Assembly (NCBI GenBank): GCA_938042265.1 | Contig: CALIRN010000243.1 | Location: forward strand, 1-20,872 | From: an uncultured Eubacteriaceae bacterium | GTDB taxonomy: Bacteria; Bacillota; Clostridia; Lachnospirales; CAG-274 | Direction: 5' to 3' | Length of the DNA stretch: 20,872 bases | In this document: positions 6,546-14,604 of the stretch, one piece after another | Numbering within the stretch: the stretch's first letter is position 1 | Layout of the letters: each line of letters starts with the position of its first letter | Notes under the pieces: model-generated | What the model was told of the DNA's origin: nothing | Seen by the model: the letters and a program-made list of their open reading frames with translations, nothing else | Database searches by the model: none | Program-made: the position numbers and the translations under genes

Positions 6546-8924
6546 TTATGCTCCGAGCACTTTTTTAGCTATATCAACTGTTTCCTTTGCATCCTTTGCG
6601 TAGAAATCGGCATTGATTTTTTTTGCATATTCCGGAGTGAGAACGGCACCTCCAACAACAATTTTACAGTCCAGTTTATTTTCGTGTATAAGCTCTATTG
6701 TTTCCTTCATTGAAACAAGGGTGGTAGTCATAAGGGCGCTTAAGCCTACAAGCTTAACATTATGATCCTTAATGGCGTCAACCACAACCTGATAATCCAC
6801 GTCCTTACCTAAGTCAATTACCGTATACCCGTAGTTTTCAAGCAGTACCTTTACAATGTTTTTACCTATATCGTGTACATCCCCCTTAACGGTGGCAACA
6901 ATAACCTTGCCTCTGTTTACGGGCGCAGCGTCTGACTTGACCATATGTGCCTTTAATACCTCAAATGCCTCCTGAGATACACCCGCCGATAAAATAAGCT
7001 GAGGCAGAAATATTTTTCCGCTTTCAAAGCCTGCACCTGCTTTATCAAGGGCAGGGATAATAATATCGTTTATTATTTCCATTGGATCAATTTTTTCAAG
7101 CAGGGCAGAGGTAAGCCTTCTTGCCTCGCTTTTTAAGCCGTGCTCAATGGCATAGTCAAGGGTTATATCGCCACCTGCCTGCTGTGGTGTTTCAGCTTTA
7201 AAGCCGTTGTAGGTTGCAATATATTCCGTAGAGTTTTTATCTGCATTTATAAGAAGTCGGAATGCTCTTACCGCACCTGTCATGGCTGCAGTATTAGGGT
7301 TGATAATTGGCAGATCCAAACCGCTGTGCATAGCCATGGTAAGAAAGGTGGAGTTTATAAGCCCTCTGTTTGGCAGACCAAAGGATATATTGGAAACGCC
7401 AAGTACGGTCTTCAGTCCAAGCTCATCTTTTACGCGCTTAAGGGCATAAAGGGTCTGCATAACATTTTCCTGCTCGGCAGAGGCGGTAAGGGTAAGACAG
7501 TCAATATAAACGTCCTCTTTTGGTATGCCTATGGCAAGAGCGCGGTCAAGTATTTTTTTTGCTATTTCAAAGCGTTTTTGAGCGGTTTTGGGTATACCGT
7601 CCTCATCAAGGGTAAGTCCTACAACAGCGGCACCGTACTTTTTAACAAGAGGGAGAATGGTGTTAAGAGAGCCCTCCTCACCGTTTACGGAGTTAAGTAT
7701 GGGCTTACCGTTGTATATTCTCAGTGCGGCTTCAACAACTGCGGGAACTGTGGAATCAATCTGCAGAGGTACGTCAACAACTCCCTGCAATGCCTTTACG
7801 GTGCGCACCATCATGGCTTTTTCATCAATATCGGGCAGACCCACATTAACATCAAGAATATCCGCACCTGCCTCGGTCTGCTCAATAGCCTGTCCCAAAA
7901 TATAGTCAATGTCATTATTTATAAGTGCCTGCTTAAATAGTTTTTTGCCTGTCGGATTAATTCTTTCACCTATAATGCGGGGATAATCCACAACAACGGT
8001 ATTGCTTGGTGAGCAGACTGCTGCAGGAACAGTATTATTGCAGACAACACAGTCAATTCCGTCAAGCTGATTATGAAGTGCTTTAATAAACATAGGCGTT
8101 GTGCCGCAGCAGCCGCCTACTACACGTATACCAAAGGGAACAAGTTCCTTAAACAGTTCAGCAAATTCCTCCGCGGTTACATTATAGGTGCCTGTTGCAG
8201 GGTCGGGCAGACCTGCGTTGGGCTTAATTACTATAGGCAGATTAGTCCATTTGCTGAGCTCCTCAATTACGGGTTTAAGCTCCTTAGGACCGAGAGAGCA
8301 GTTAACGCCTATTGCCTTAACGCCGAGCCCGTTGAGAGTAAGTGCCATGGCAGATACACTGCAGCCGGTAAAGGTACGTCTGTTCTCCTCAAAGGTCATG
8401 GTACAGATAACGGGCAGGTGGGAATTTTCTCTTGCGGCAAGGATGCCTGCCTTTACCTCATAAAGGTCTGTCATGGTTTCAAATACGATAAGATCAGCTC
8501 CTGCTTTGCTGCCTGCAATTATTTGCTCCTTAAATATATCGTAAGCATCCTCAAAGGTCAGAGCACCCGTAGGCTCAAGCAGCTTTCCTATAGGGCCTAT
8601 ATCCAGCGCCACAAGTGCAGTGGTGCCTTCACAGGCTTTTTTGGCGTTTTTTATGCCTGCGGCAATAATTTCCTCAACACTGTGACCGCAGCCCTCAAGC
8701 TTATAGCTGTTTGCACCGAAGGTATTTGCATATACAATATCGGCGCCTGCCTGAATATATTCTCTGTGTATTTCAATAAGGGTTTCGGGAGAGGTAAGGT
8801 TTAAAAGCTCAGGTATTTCACCTGTTTTAAGACCTCTTGCCTGAAGCATGGTGCCCATGGCACCGTCAAGGTAAATAAATCCTTTTCCGTTAAATAATGT
8901 ATCAATAGCTGACACAGCGGTCAC
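6546..8924 (-). CDS. metH: Cobalamin-dependent methionine synthase without reactivation domain
   Basis: It transfers a methyl group from methyltetrahydrofolate to homocysteine through cobalamin. The 792-residue product contains, in order, a homocysteine-binding barrel (about 1-290; zinc ligands C209 in GVNCSLG and C272/C273 in GGCCGTT), a pterin-binding domain (about 310-570; IIGERINPTGKK opening), the cobalamin cap (about 590-670) and the cobalamin domain with DVHDIGKN (682-689; H684 is the lower axial ligand). The C-terminal AdoMet reactivation domain of the roughly 1,200-residue E. coli enzyme is absent here and supplied by the preceding gene, which overlaps it by 23 bases. GTG 8924 follows AGGA; a second GTG nine bases downstream (8915) also has a GAGG site, so the exact start is open. 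Confidence 0.95.
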   Translation of the reverse strand: MTAVSAIDTLFNGKGFIYLDGAMGTMLQARGLKTGEIPELLNLTSPETLIEIHREYIQAGADIVYANTFGANSYKLEGCGHSVEEIIAAGIKNAKKACEGTTALVALDIGPIGKLLEPTGALTFEDAYDIFKEQIIAGSKAGADLIVFETMTDLYEVKAGILAARENSHLPVICTMTFEENRRTFTGCSVSAMALTLNGLGVKAIGVNCSLGPKELKPVIEELSKWTNLPIVIKPNAGLPDPATGTYNVTAEEFAELFKELVPFGIRVVGGCCGTTPMFIKALHNQLDGIDCVVCNNTVPAAVCSPSNTVVVDYPRIIGERINPTGKKLFKQALINNDIDYILGQAIEQTEAGADILDVNVGLPDIDEKAMMVRTVKALQGVVDVPLQIDSTVPAVVEAALRIYNGKPILNSVNGEEGSLNTILPLVKKYGAAVVGLTLDEDGIPKTAQKRFEIAKKILDRALAIGIPKEDVYIDCLTLTASAEQENVMQTLYALKRVKDELGLKTVLGVSNISFGLPNRGLINSTFLTMAMHSGLDLPIINPNTAAMTGAVRAFRLLINADKNSTEYIATYNGFKAETPQQAGGDITLDYAIEHGLKSEARRLTSALLEKIDPMEIINDIIIPALDKAGAGFESGKIFLPQLILSAGVSQEAFEVLKAHMVKSDAAPVNRGKVIVATVKGDVHDIGKNIVKVLLENYGYTVIDLGKDVDYQVVVDAIKDHNVKLVGLSALMTTTLVSMKETIELIHENKLDCKIVVGGAVLTPEYAKKINADFYAKDAKETVDIAKKVLGA

Positions 8925-9579
8925 CTCTTTTCCTGAATTGGCAGGTGCTGCTCATATTGCAGACTGCACAGCCCTGCCTGCGTTTTTCTATTGGCTTGTC
9001 CGACAAACCGATTAATGCGGTTACTGACTTTGAAGGGAGCATAATAAGGCTGTCGGTAACGGTAAGTCCTATCCTTTTCTGAGCGTTTAATACGGTTAAA
9101 AATGTACGCTGCAAATTAAGTGGCAAATCTCCGTATCCCGGCGAAAAGCGCCATGTCATATTAAGGGGAGCAACCTTATCCCTTATTTCCTCCTCTGCCA
9201 TATTACATACCTGCTCAATGGCTGCGGAGGCAAGGCTGTCGGTGGCAAGGGCGCTTGTCAAATCCGATACCTGACAGCGTTTTATTACCTTGTCCGCCTC
9301 AATGCCAAGGGTGGCAGCAAGCAGAACAACGCTTTTGCAACCCTCGAGATGCAGCCTTATGGCATTGCCTGTCAGTACAAGGGGTGTGCTGGAAACCTCA
9401 ATCCCCTTATCGGTTATACAAATATCAAATATACCATAGGTATATAAGGGACGCACAGTCTTAAGCAGATCAGCTTCACATTTATCTATTATATCGGCAA
9501 GAGGCTTTTCAGGAACTGAGCTGCCAAACCCCATATACCGCATAGCCTCTGCTTTGTTAATATAATCAAGTGTAACCAT
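8902..9579 (-). CDS. Stand-alone methionine synthase reactivation (activation-domain) protein
   Basis: The 225-residue protein matches the vitamin B12-dependent methionine synthase activation domain (Met_synt_B12 family), which rebinds AdoMet to rescue oxidised cob(II)alamin. Its key stretch WRFSPGYGDLPLNLQ corresponds to the AdoMet-binding RxxPGYG region, preceded by TLGIEADKVI and LATDSLASAAIEQVCN. The C-terminus has a Cys cluster (CAVCNMSSTCQFRKRGDRC) often seen in free-standing clostridial versions, possibly a metal site. It lies immediately upstream of metH with a 23-base overlap, so translational coupling is likely. The start at 9579 follows a weak GAGGTATT site. An extended -10 promoter lies at 9614-9642. 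No SAM or cobalamin riboswitch is visible upstream. Confidence 0.92.
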   Translation of the reverse strand: MVTLDYINKAEAMRYMGFGSSVPEKPLADIIDKCEADLLKTVRPLYTYGIFDICITDKGIEVSSTPLVLTGNAIRLHLEGCKSVVLLAATLGIEADKVIKRCQVSDLTSALATDSLASAAIEQVCNMAEEEIRDKVAPLNMTWRFSPGYGDLPLNLQRTFLTVLNAQKRIGLTVTDSLIMLPSKSVTALIGLSDKPIEKRRQGCAVCNMSSTCQFRKRGDRCVSY

Positions 9580-9613
9580 TTTAATACCTCAAATTAATTT
9601 TGCTTTAAAAATT

Positions 9614-9642
9614 AGTATACCACAAAAATAGACATAAGGGAA
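9614..9642 (-). promoter_or_regulatory. Extended -10 promoter of the methionine synthase pair
   Basis: On the minus strand TGGTATACT gives an extended -10 (TATACT, plus positions 9614-9619). The -35 region 17 bases upstream (TTCCCT) is poor, as is common with extended -10 promoters. Confidence 0.55.
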
Positions 9643-9660
9643 GTTTTTTGTTGTATTTCC

Positions 9661-9689
9661 TTGATTGATTTAAGGGGATATGATATATT
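9661..9689 (+). promoter_or_regulatory. Promoter of the BFD-like gene
   Basis: TTGATT at 9661-9666 and TATATT at 9684-9689 have a 17-base spacer. It is divergent from the methionine synthase promoter, with the -35 regions only about 18 bases apart. Confidence 0.55.
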
Positions 9690-9724
9690 GATAAATAATA
9701 TGTTTATCTGAGGTGTATTGGCTT

Positions 9725-9916
9725 ATGAAAAACAGAATGGTTTGTGAGTGCTACGGTATAACCGTGGATGATATAAGGGCAGAGCTGGTTAAGGGAGCCT
9801 GCGGTTTTGAGGAACTGGAGCGCACCATGCGTCTTGGAGTGCTGTGCGGTGCCTGTATTAACGATGCTAAACGGATAATTAACAGCCTGCAGAATGAAGT
9901 GGAAAAGGGTTTATGA
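9725..9916 (+). CDS. BFD-like [2Fe-2S]-binding protein
   Basis: The 63-residue protein is a single BFD domain, the fold of bacterioferritin-associated ferredoxin. Its four cysteines are C7-x-C9-x31-C41-x2-C44, exactly the C-x-C-x31/32-C-x2-C spacing that binds a 2Fe-2S cluster in this family, with the expected helical segments between them. Such proteins deliver electrons or iron; in clostridia they often occur alone or fused to NAD(P)H or glycerol-3-phosphate oxidases. ATG 9725 is preferred because TGAGGTG lies about nine bases upstream; an in-frame GTG at 9713 would overlap that site. It sits between divergent methionine synthase genes and pheA; its partner is not evident from position. Confidence 0.85.
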   Translation: MKNRMVCECYGITVDDIRAELVKGACGFEELERTMRLGVLCGACINDAKRIINSLQNEVEKGL

Positions 9917-9924
9917 TATTTCTC

Positions 9925-9953
9925 TGGCATTTTTTTGCGATAGGTGCTATAAT
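9925..9953 (+). promoter_or_regulatory. Promoter of pheA
   Basis: TGCTATAAT gives a perfect extended -10 at 9948-9953; the -35 (TGGCAT, 9925-9930) is weak, with a 17-base spacer. Confidence 0.65.
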
Positions 9954-9987
9954 AACAAAAGCAAATCTGATTTAAGGAGAAACGTAA

Positions 9988-10815
9988 ATGAATATAGGTT
10001 ATTTAGGACCGAGAGGCACTTTTACCGAGCAGGCGGCATTAATTATGGCAGAGGGTGAAAATATTATACCTTACCATAGTTTCTGGGAGGGGCTTGAGGC
10101 AGTAGAGGAGGACAGGCTTGATGCAGCCATTGTACCTATTGAAAACTCTATTGAGGGTACTGTAAACGCTACCGTTGATACGCTGATATTTGATGTTAAT
10201 TTATACATACAGGAGCTTTTGATTATGCCTATTGAGCAATGTCTGCTTGCAAAAAAAGGTACGCATATTGAGGATATAAAAACCGTTTACAGTCATCCTC
10301 ACGCCCTGCCTCAGTGCAAAAGCTTTTTTCGTGAGCACCTGCCTGATGCGGAGCTGATTTCAACCTCATCAACGGCAGAGGGTATACGTACCGTAGCGGA
10401 ATCCGAAGATATGACTATTGCGGCAGTGGGAGCCAGGACGGCGGCACAGCTTTACGGTCTTGAAATTTTGGGCGACGGTATACAGAATAACAACAGCAAT
10501 TTTACTCAGTTTATAAAGGTATCCAAAAGGAATACGCAGCTGCCGGAAAACGGCAAAAAAACAACTATTTGCTTTTCAACTGTGGATGAACCGGGCTCTC
10601 TTTATAAGCTGCTTGATATTTTTTCGATATTTGATGTAAATATGTCTAAAATAGTTTCCCGCCCAATGAGAAACAGACCAATGGAGTATGTTTTTCTCAT
10701 TGACTTGAAAACAGATAATAATGAAAAGGATTTAAGGGATGCACTTACCATGATTAAGCGCAAAACAACCTTTTTTAAAAATCTGGGCTCCTACAGGGTG
10801 ATTGACAGAAGGTAA
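9988..10815 (+). CDS. pheA: Prephenate dehydratase
   Basis: It converts prephenate to phenylpyruvate in phenylalanine synthesis. The 275-residue length is that of a monofunctional enzyme: a two-lobed catalytic part (1-180) starting IGYLGPRGTFTEQAA and containing VPIENSIEGTV (49-59), then an ACT domain (about 190-275) with EPGSLYKLLDIF and the RP of the Phe-binding motif. Two signature motifs are altered: the catalytic TRF is T173-Q174-F175, and ESRP of the ACT domain is V223-S-R-P. The essential Thr and Phe remain. Activity is likely, but substrate binding and feedback may differ. The ATG follows TTAAGGAG at ideal spacing. The following gdpP operon has its own promoter 1 base after the stop. 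Confidence 0.95.
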   Translation: MNIGYLGPRGTFTEQAALIMAEGENIIPYHSFWEGLEAVEEDRLDAAIVPIENSIEGTVNATVDTLIFDVNLYIQELLIMPIEQCLLAKKGTHIEDIKTVYSHPHALPQCKSFFREHLPDAELISTSSTAEGIRTVAESEDMTIAAVGARTAAQLYGLEILGDGIQNNNSNFTQFIKVSKRNTQLPENGKKTTICFSTVDEPGSLYKLLDIFSIFDVNMSKIVSRPMRNRPMEYVFLIDLKTDNNEKDLRDALTMIKRKTTFFKNLGSYRVIDRR

Positions 10816-10844
10816 TTGCAAATTTAAAGTTATTGTGCTAAAAT
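10816..10844 (+). promoter_or_regulatory. Promoter of the gdpP-rplI-dnaB operon
   Basis: TTGCAA at 10816-10821 and TAAAAT at 10839-10844 are 17 bases apart, with an extended -10 TG at 10836-10837. It begins directly after the pheA stop codon. Confidence 0.7.
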
Positions 10845-10919
10845 GAAAACAGGTTAAGGAAATACGGTGAAACAGACTGATATTTTTCAACTGCTTTGTG
10901 CATTTAAGGAGTATAAAAA

Positions 10920-12629
10920 ATGGGCTTTGATGATGAAATAATTTATTATCCATTTGCTTGTGCGGTTATTGATGAAAACGGAGATATTATACGTACCAAT
11001 TCACGGTTTGAGGATAATATTGCGCCTAAGGACAGCAGTAAGCGGCTTAACATGGAGGATATTATTGCAGGCTATAAACCTGATTTCGGTCAGATAAAAG
11101 CGGTAATAAACGGCAGTATGTATACGGTGGCAACCTGTCCTTCGGCAAATAACGAGAGCAGGGTTATATTTGCAAAAAGTGATAATGACGGCAGCGGCGT
11201 GCTGTTGGGACTGGCTTTGGTGGATAACTATGCAGAGGTGCAAGAGAGCATAGAGGAAACAAGACACCCACATCTTGTGGCAGTAATTGACCGTAAAATC
11301 AATGACTACTTTAATGCCCTGGGCGGTGTGATACGTAAGTATGAAAGTGACAAATATCTTTTTATACTTGCCATGGACAAGCTTGATAGCCTTAAGGAAA
11401 GCAAGTTTGAGATAATGGATATACTGGGTAAAATTGATATGGGCAATATACCGGTTACTCTCAGTATAGGCATCGGCTTTAACGGTGCAAGCCTTAATCA
11501 GTCAATGGAGTATGCCAGAGGCGCTCTTGACCTGGCACTCGGCAGAGGCGGCAATCAGGTGGTTATTAAGGAAAGTGAGGAGCAGTATACCTTTATCGGA
11601 GGCGATGGAAATGAGGTTTCTCAAAATTCCAGAGTTAAGGCAAGGGTTAAGGCTTCGGGGCTTGTGGAGCTTATTATGTCGGCTCCGGATGTTATGCTTA
11701 TGGGGCACAAAAATCCCGATCTGGACTCATTGGGCTCGGCGGCAGGTGTATTTGCCATTGCCAGCTTTTACGGTAAGCCCTGTCATATTGTACTTAACAG
11801 GGTTACAACAGGCATAAGCCCTTTATACAACAGGCTTATGGAGGACAGCAAATATAAGGATGCCTTTATTGACTGAGAAGCAGCATCTACGGCAATTAAG
11901 CGAAAGACGCTGCTTATTGTACTTGATACCTGCAGACAGAGTATATGTGAGTGCAGTGAGCTGGTGGATAAGGCAAAAAAGCTTGTGGTTTTTGACCACC
12001 ATAGAAAAAGCAGGGATCATATTGAAAATTATGCTTTAACTTATCATGATCCGGGTGCATCCTCTACAAGTGAGCTTGTAACCGAAATGATGATGTATAT
12101 GAACAAGGGTATTAAGCTGACCAAAACCGAGGCGGAGGGTCTGCTTGCAGGCATTACCGTGGATACAAAGAATTTTGCATTTAAAACAGGTGTTAAAACC
12201 TTTGAGGCGGCAGCTTACCTTAAGAGAAACGGCGCTGATACCATATCCGTGAGAAGGCTGTTCCAGAGCAGCTTTGAGGATTATGCAGCAAAGGCGGAGG
12301 TGGTCAAAAACGCCAAAATATTTAATGACAATATGGCTATATCGGTGCTTAAAAAGCCTGTGGAAAACCCTGTTGTGCTTATTGCGCAGGCAGCAGATGA
12401 AATGCTTAGCATAGAGGGTATAGAGGTGAGCTATGTGCTTTATGCCGCAGGAGATAATGTGCATATCAGCGCACGCAGTCTGGGTAAAATCAATGTGCAA
12501 AAGCTTATGGAAAAGCTGGGAGGCGGAGGTCACCAGACAGGGGCGGCGGCAAATCTCAGTAATATAGATATAAAATCGGCAGTTAAGCTGCTTAAGGAAA
12601 CAATAGAGGAATATTTAAAGGAAGTATAA
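10920..12629 (+). pseudogene. gdpP: GdpP-type c-di-AMP phosphodiesterase interrupted by an in-frame TGA
   Basis: GdpP (YybT) hydrolyses c-di-AMP. The 570-codon frame encodes a PAS-like start (YPFACAVIDENGDIIR), a degenerate GGDEF domain (about 110-235, with KYESDKYLFIL), a DHH domain with GHKNPDLDSLGS (262-273), LIVLDTC (D336) and DHH (359-361), and a DHHA1 end with GGGGHQTGAA (534-543). A TGA at 11874-11876 (codon 319) splits the DHH domain between motifs I and II. Both sides are in the same frame and align with the family without loss, so a single substitution explains it. rplI in the same operon ends with TGA, so TGA is a normal stop here. Neither half keeps a full active site. The usual two N-terminal membrane helices are also absent: the ATG has a good TAAGGAG site, and only 104 bases separate it from pheA. 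The cause could be a real nonsense mutation or a sequencing error. Confidence 0.88.
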
Positions 12630-12642
12630 GGAGGATAAACAT

Positions 12643-13092
12643 ATGAAGGTTATTTTGCTTCAGGATGTAAAGGGCGTAGGTAAGAAGGATCAGATTGTAA
12701 ATGCAAGTGAAGGATATGCAAAGAACTTTCTCTTCCCTAAAAATCTTGCGCTGGAGGCTAATGCCGGCAATATGAAGCAGCTTGAAAATAAGCATAAGGC
12801 TGAGGCTGCAAAGGCGCAGGAGGAGCTTGAAAAGGCCCAGACTCTTGCCTCTGAAATTGAAAAGATGAATGTTAAGGTTGAGGTTAAGATTGGTGAAAAC
12901 GGCAAGCTTTTCGGCGCTGTTACCAACAAGGAAATAGGTGCTGCAATTAAGGAGCAGTACAAAATGGACATTGACAAAAAGAAAATTGTACTTGCAGACT
13001 CGATTAAGGCAACGGGTGAAAAGGAGGTCAGCGTTAAGCTGCATCCAAAGGTAACCGCAAAGCTTAAGGTAAATGTAACAGGCGTTAACTGA
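12643..13092 (+). CDS. rplI: 50S ribosomal protein L9
   Basis: The 149-residue product is full length. The N-terminal rRNA-binding domain starts MKVILLQDVKGVGKKDQIV and includes the L9 signature region GYAKNFLFPKNLALEA. The long connecting helix (about 45-75, rich in Lys, Ala and Glu) and the C-terminal domain with GKLFGAVTNKEI follow. L9 binds 23S rRNA at the base of the L1 stalk and helps hold the reading frame. AAGGAGG precedes the ATG. It lies 13 bases after gdpP and 21 bases before dnaB, the classic Firmicutes gdpP-rplI-dnaB operon. Confidence 0.98.
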   Translation: MKVILLQDVKGVGKKDQIVNASEGYAKNFLFPKNLALEANAGNMKQLENKHKAEAAKAQEELEKAQTLASEIEKMNVKVEVKIGENGKLFGAVTNKEIGAAIKEQYKMDIDKKKIVLADSIKATGEKEVSVKLHPKVTAKLKVNVTGVN

Positions 13093-13113
13093 TATAATGA
13101 AAGAGTGATTTTT

Positions 13114-14493
13114 GTGGCGGAAAATAACGCTGAAAATACTTACGTAAGTAAAATACCGCCCCATGACAATGATGCGGAGCAGGCTGTACTCGGATGTATG
13201 CTTTTTGATATTGAGGGTGTGCGTATAGCTGCTGAAAATCTCCATGGTGATGATTTTTATTCTCCTGCTCACGGTGATATTTTTAATGCTATGTATGACC
13301 TGTACAATACAGGTAAGCCTGTTGATATAGTTACGCTGAAAAACAGGCTTGATGAGCTTGGTCTGACAGATAAGACGGGTGGTATGGACTACCTTGTTCA
13401 GCTTGCAGGTCTTATGTCAACAAGTGCAAATACAAAGGTATATGCCAATATTGTTGCGGAAAAAGCTGTTTTGCGCAGACTTATTAAGGCAGCAAAGGAT
13501 ATAGAGGAGCAAAGCTTTGGTTCGGTTGAAAATGTGGATTATGTTATAGCCAGGGCTGAAGATCAGATACGGCAGATTGCGGAAAAGCGCAAAACGGAGG
13601 ATTTTGAGCCTATAGTTGACGTGCTTATGGAAACCCTTGATAAAATTGAGGCGGCAAGCCGTTCCGACAGCAATATAACAGGTATCAGAACCGGATTTGT
13701 TGATTTTGACAGAAAAACCGCAGGCTTGCAGAATACGGATCTTATACTGATTGCCGCAAGACCGTCTATGGGTAAAACGGCATTTGCCCTTAATATTGCC
13801 CAGTATGCTGCAACAAGAGGCAAGGTGCCCACAGCAATATTCAGTCTGGAAATGTCCTCAGACCAGCTTGTAAATCGTATGCTTTGTGCCGAGGCACTTG
13901 TAGACTCACAAAAACTTAAGCTGGGTAATCTGACGGGTGAGGAATGGGGAGATATAGCAAGGGCGGCAGGTGTTTTGTCTGAGGCGCCCATATTTATTGA
14001 TGACACTCCTGCCATTACGCCTATGGCATTAATGGCAAAGTGCAGAAAGCTTAAGCTTGAACACGGGCTGGGGCTTATAGTGATTGACTATCTGCAGCTT
14101 ATGGACGGCAGTAACGGCAGAAGAAGTGATTCACAGCAACAGGAGGTTGCTTTTGTTTCAAAATCCTTAAAGGCCATTGCCAAGGAGCTGGAGGTGCCCG
14201 TTATCGCATTGTCGCAGCTTAGCCGTGCCTGTGAAAGCAGACAGGATAAACGCCCAATGATGTCGGATTTAAGAGATTCGGGTGCTATTGAGCAGGATGC
14301 GGATATGGTATGCTTTTTGTACAGGGATGAATACTATAACCCCGATACGGAAAAGAAAAATCAGGCAGAGCTGATTGTGTCTAAGCACAGAAATGGTTCA
14401 ACAGGTACAGTGGATTTAGCCTGGCTTGGTATGTACACTAAATTTGCCAATCTTGAAAAGCAGGAGGTTGAGGTACCGCCCTTTGATATGTAA
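13114..14493 (+). CDS. dnaB: Replicative DNA helicase
   Basis: This hexameric 5'-3' helicase unwinds DNA at the replication fork. The 459-residue product has the N-terminal DnaB domain (PPHDNDAEQAVLGCML), a linker, and the RecA-like ATPase core: Walker A RPSMGKTAFALN (about 216-227), the IFSLEMS element, Walker B LIVIDYLQL, SQLSRACESR, and the arginine-finger region SDLRDSGAIEQDAD. The end matches other clostridial DnaB proteins. GTG 13114 is chosen because GAAAGAG lies about eight bases upstream; an in-frame GTG at 13105 would add three residues but has a poorer site. It is the last gene of the gdpP operon, closed by the terminator at 14507-14560. Confidence 0.97.
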   Translation: MAENNAENTYVSKIPPHDNDAEQAVLGCMLFDIEGVRIAAENLHGDDFYSPAHGDIFNAMYDLYNTGKPVDIVTLKNRLDELGLTDKTGGMDYLVQLAGLMSTSANTKVYANIVAEKAVLRRLIKAAKDIEEQSFGSVENVDYVIARAEDQIRQIAEKRKTEDFEPIVDVLMETLDKIEAASRSDSNITGIRTGFVDFDRKTAGLQNTDLILIAARPSMGKTAFALNIAQYAATRGKVPTAIFSLEMSSDQLVNRMLCAEALVDSQKLKLGNLTGEEWGDIARAAGVLSEAPIFIDDTPAITPMALMAKCRKLKLEHGLGLIVIDYLQLMDGSNGRRSDSQQQEVAFVSKSLKAIAKELEVPVIALSQLSRACESRQDKRPMMSDLRDSGAIEQDADMVCFLYRDEYYNPDTEKKNQAELIVSKHRNGSTGTVDLAWLGMYTKFANLEKQEVEVPPFDM

Positions 14494-14506
14494 ATAACAA
14501 AAAACA

Positions 14507-14560
14507 GGGACCGGAGCAAAGCGGAGTGATTTAACTCTGCATTTGTACCGGTCCTATTTT
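14507..14560 (+). terminator. Terminator of the gdpP-rplI-dnaB operon
   Basis: GGACCGG (14508-14514) pairs with CCGGTCC (14548-14554), enclosing an inner stem GCGGAGT (14521-14527) with ACTCTGC (14534-14540; one G-U pair). TATTTT follows. It may also stop the minus-strand pair arriving from the right. Confidence 0.8.
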
Positions 14561-14604
14561 GATGTAATATTAAAATATCATTATTACAAAAATAATAAAT
14601 GATA

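Noticed and set aside
7140..8804. Long plus-strand frames opposite metH
   Set aside because: They are antisense shadows of metH with Cys-rich, low-complexity translations and no family features.
9580..9660. SAM or cobalamin riboswitch before the methionine synthase genes
   Set aside because: The leader between the promoter and the start codon is only about 30 bases, with no conserved riboswitch core.
10867..10941. Short GTG-initiated frame overlapping the gdpP start
   Set aside because: It is 24 codons long, shows no recognisable family, and overlaps a gdpP start with a better ribosome site. It does not encode the missing membrane helices.
11874..11876. TGA in gdpP as selenocysteine or recoded sense codon
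   Set aside because: rplI ends in TGA in the same operon, GdpP is not a selenoprotein family, the site is a non-catalytic linker, and no obvious SECIS-like stem follows directly.
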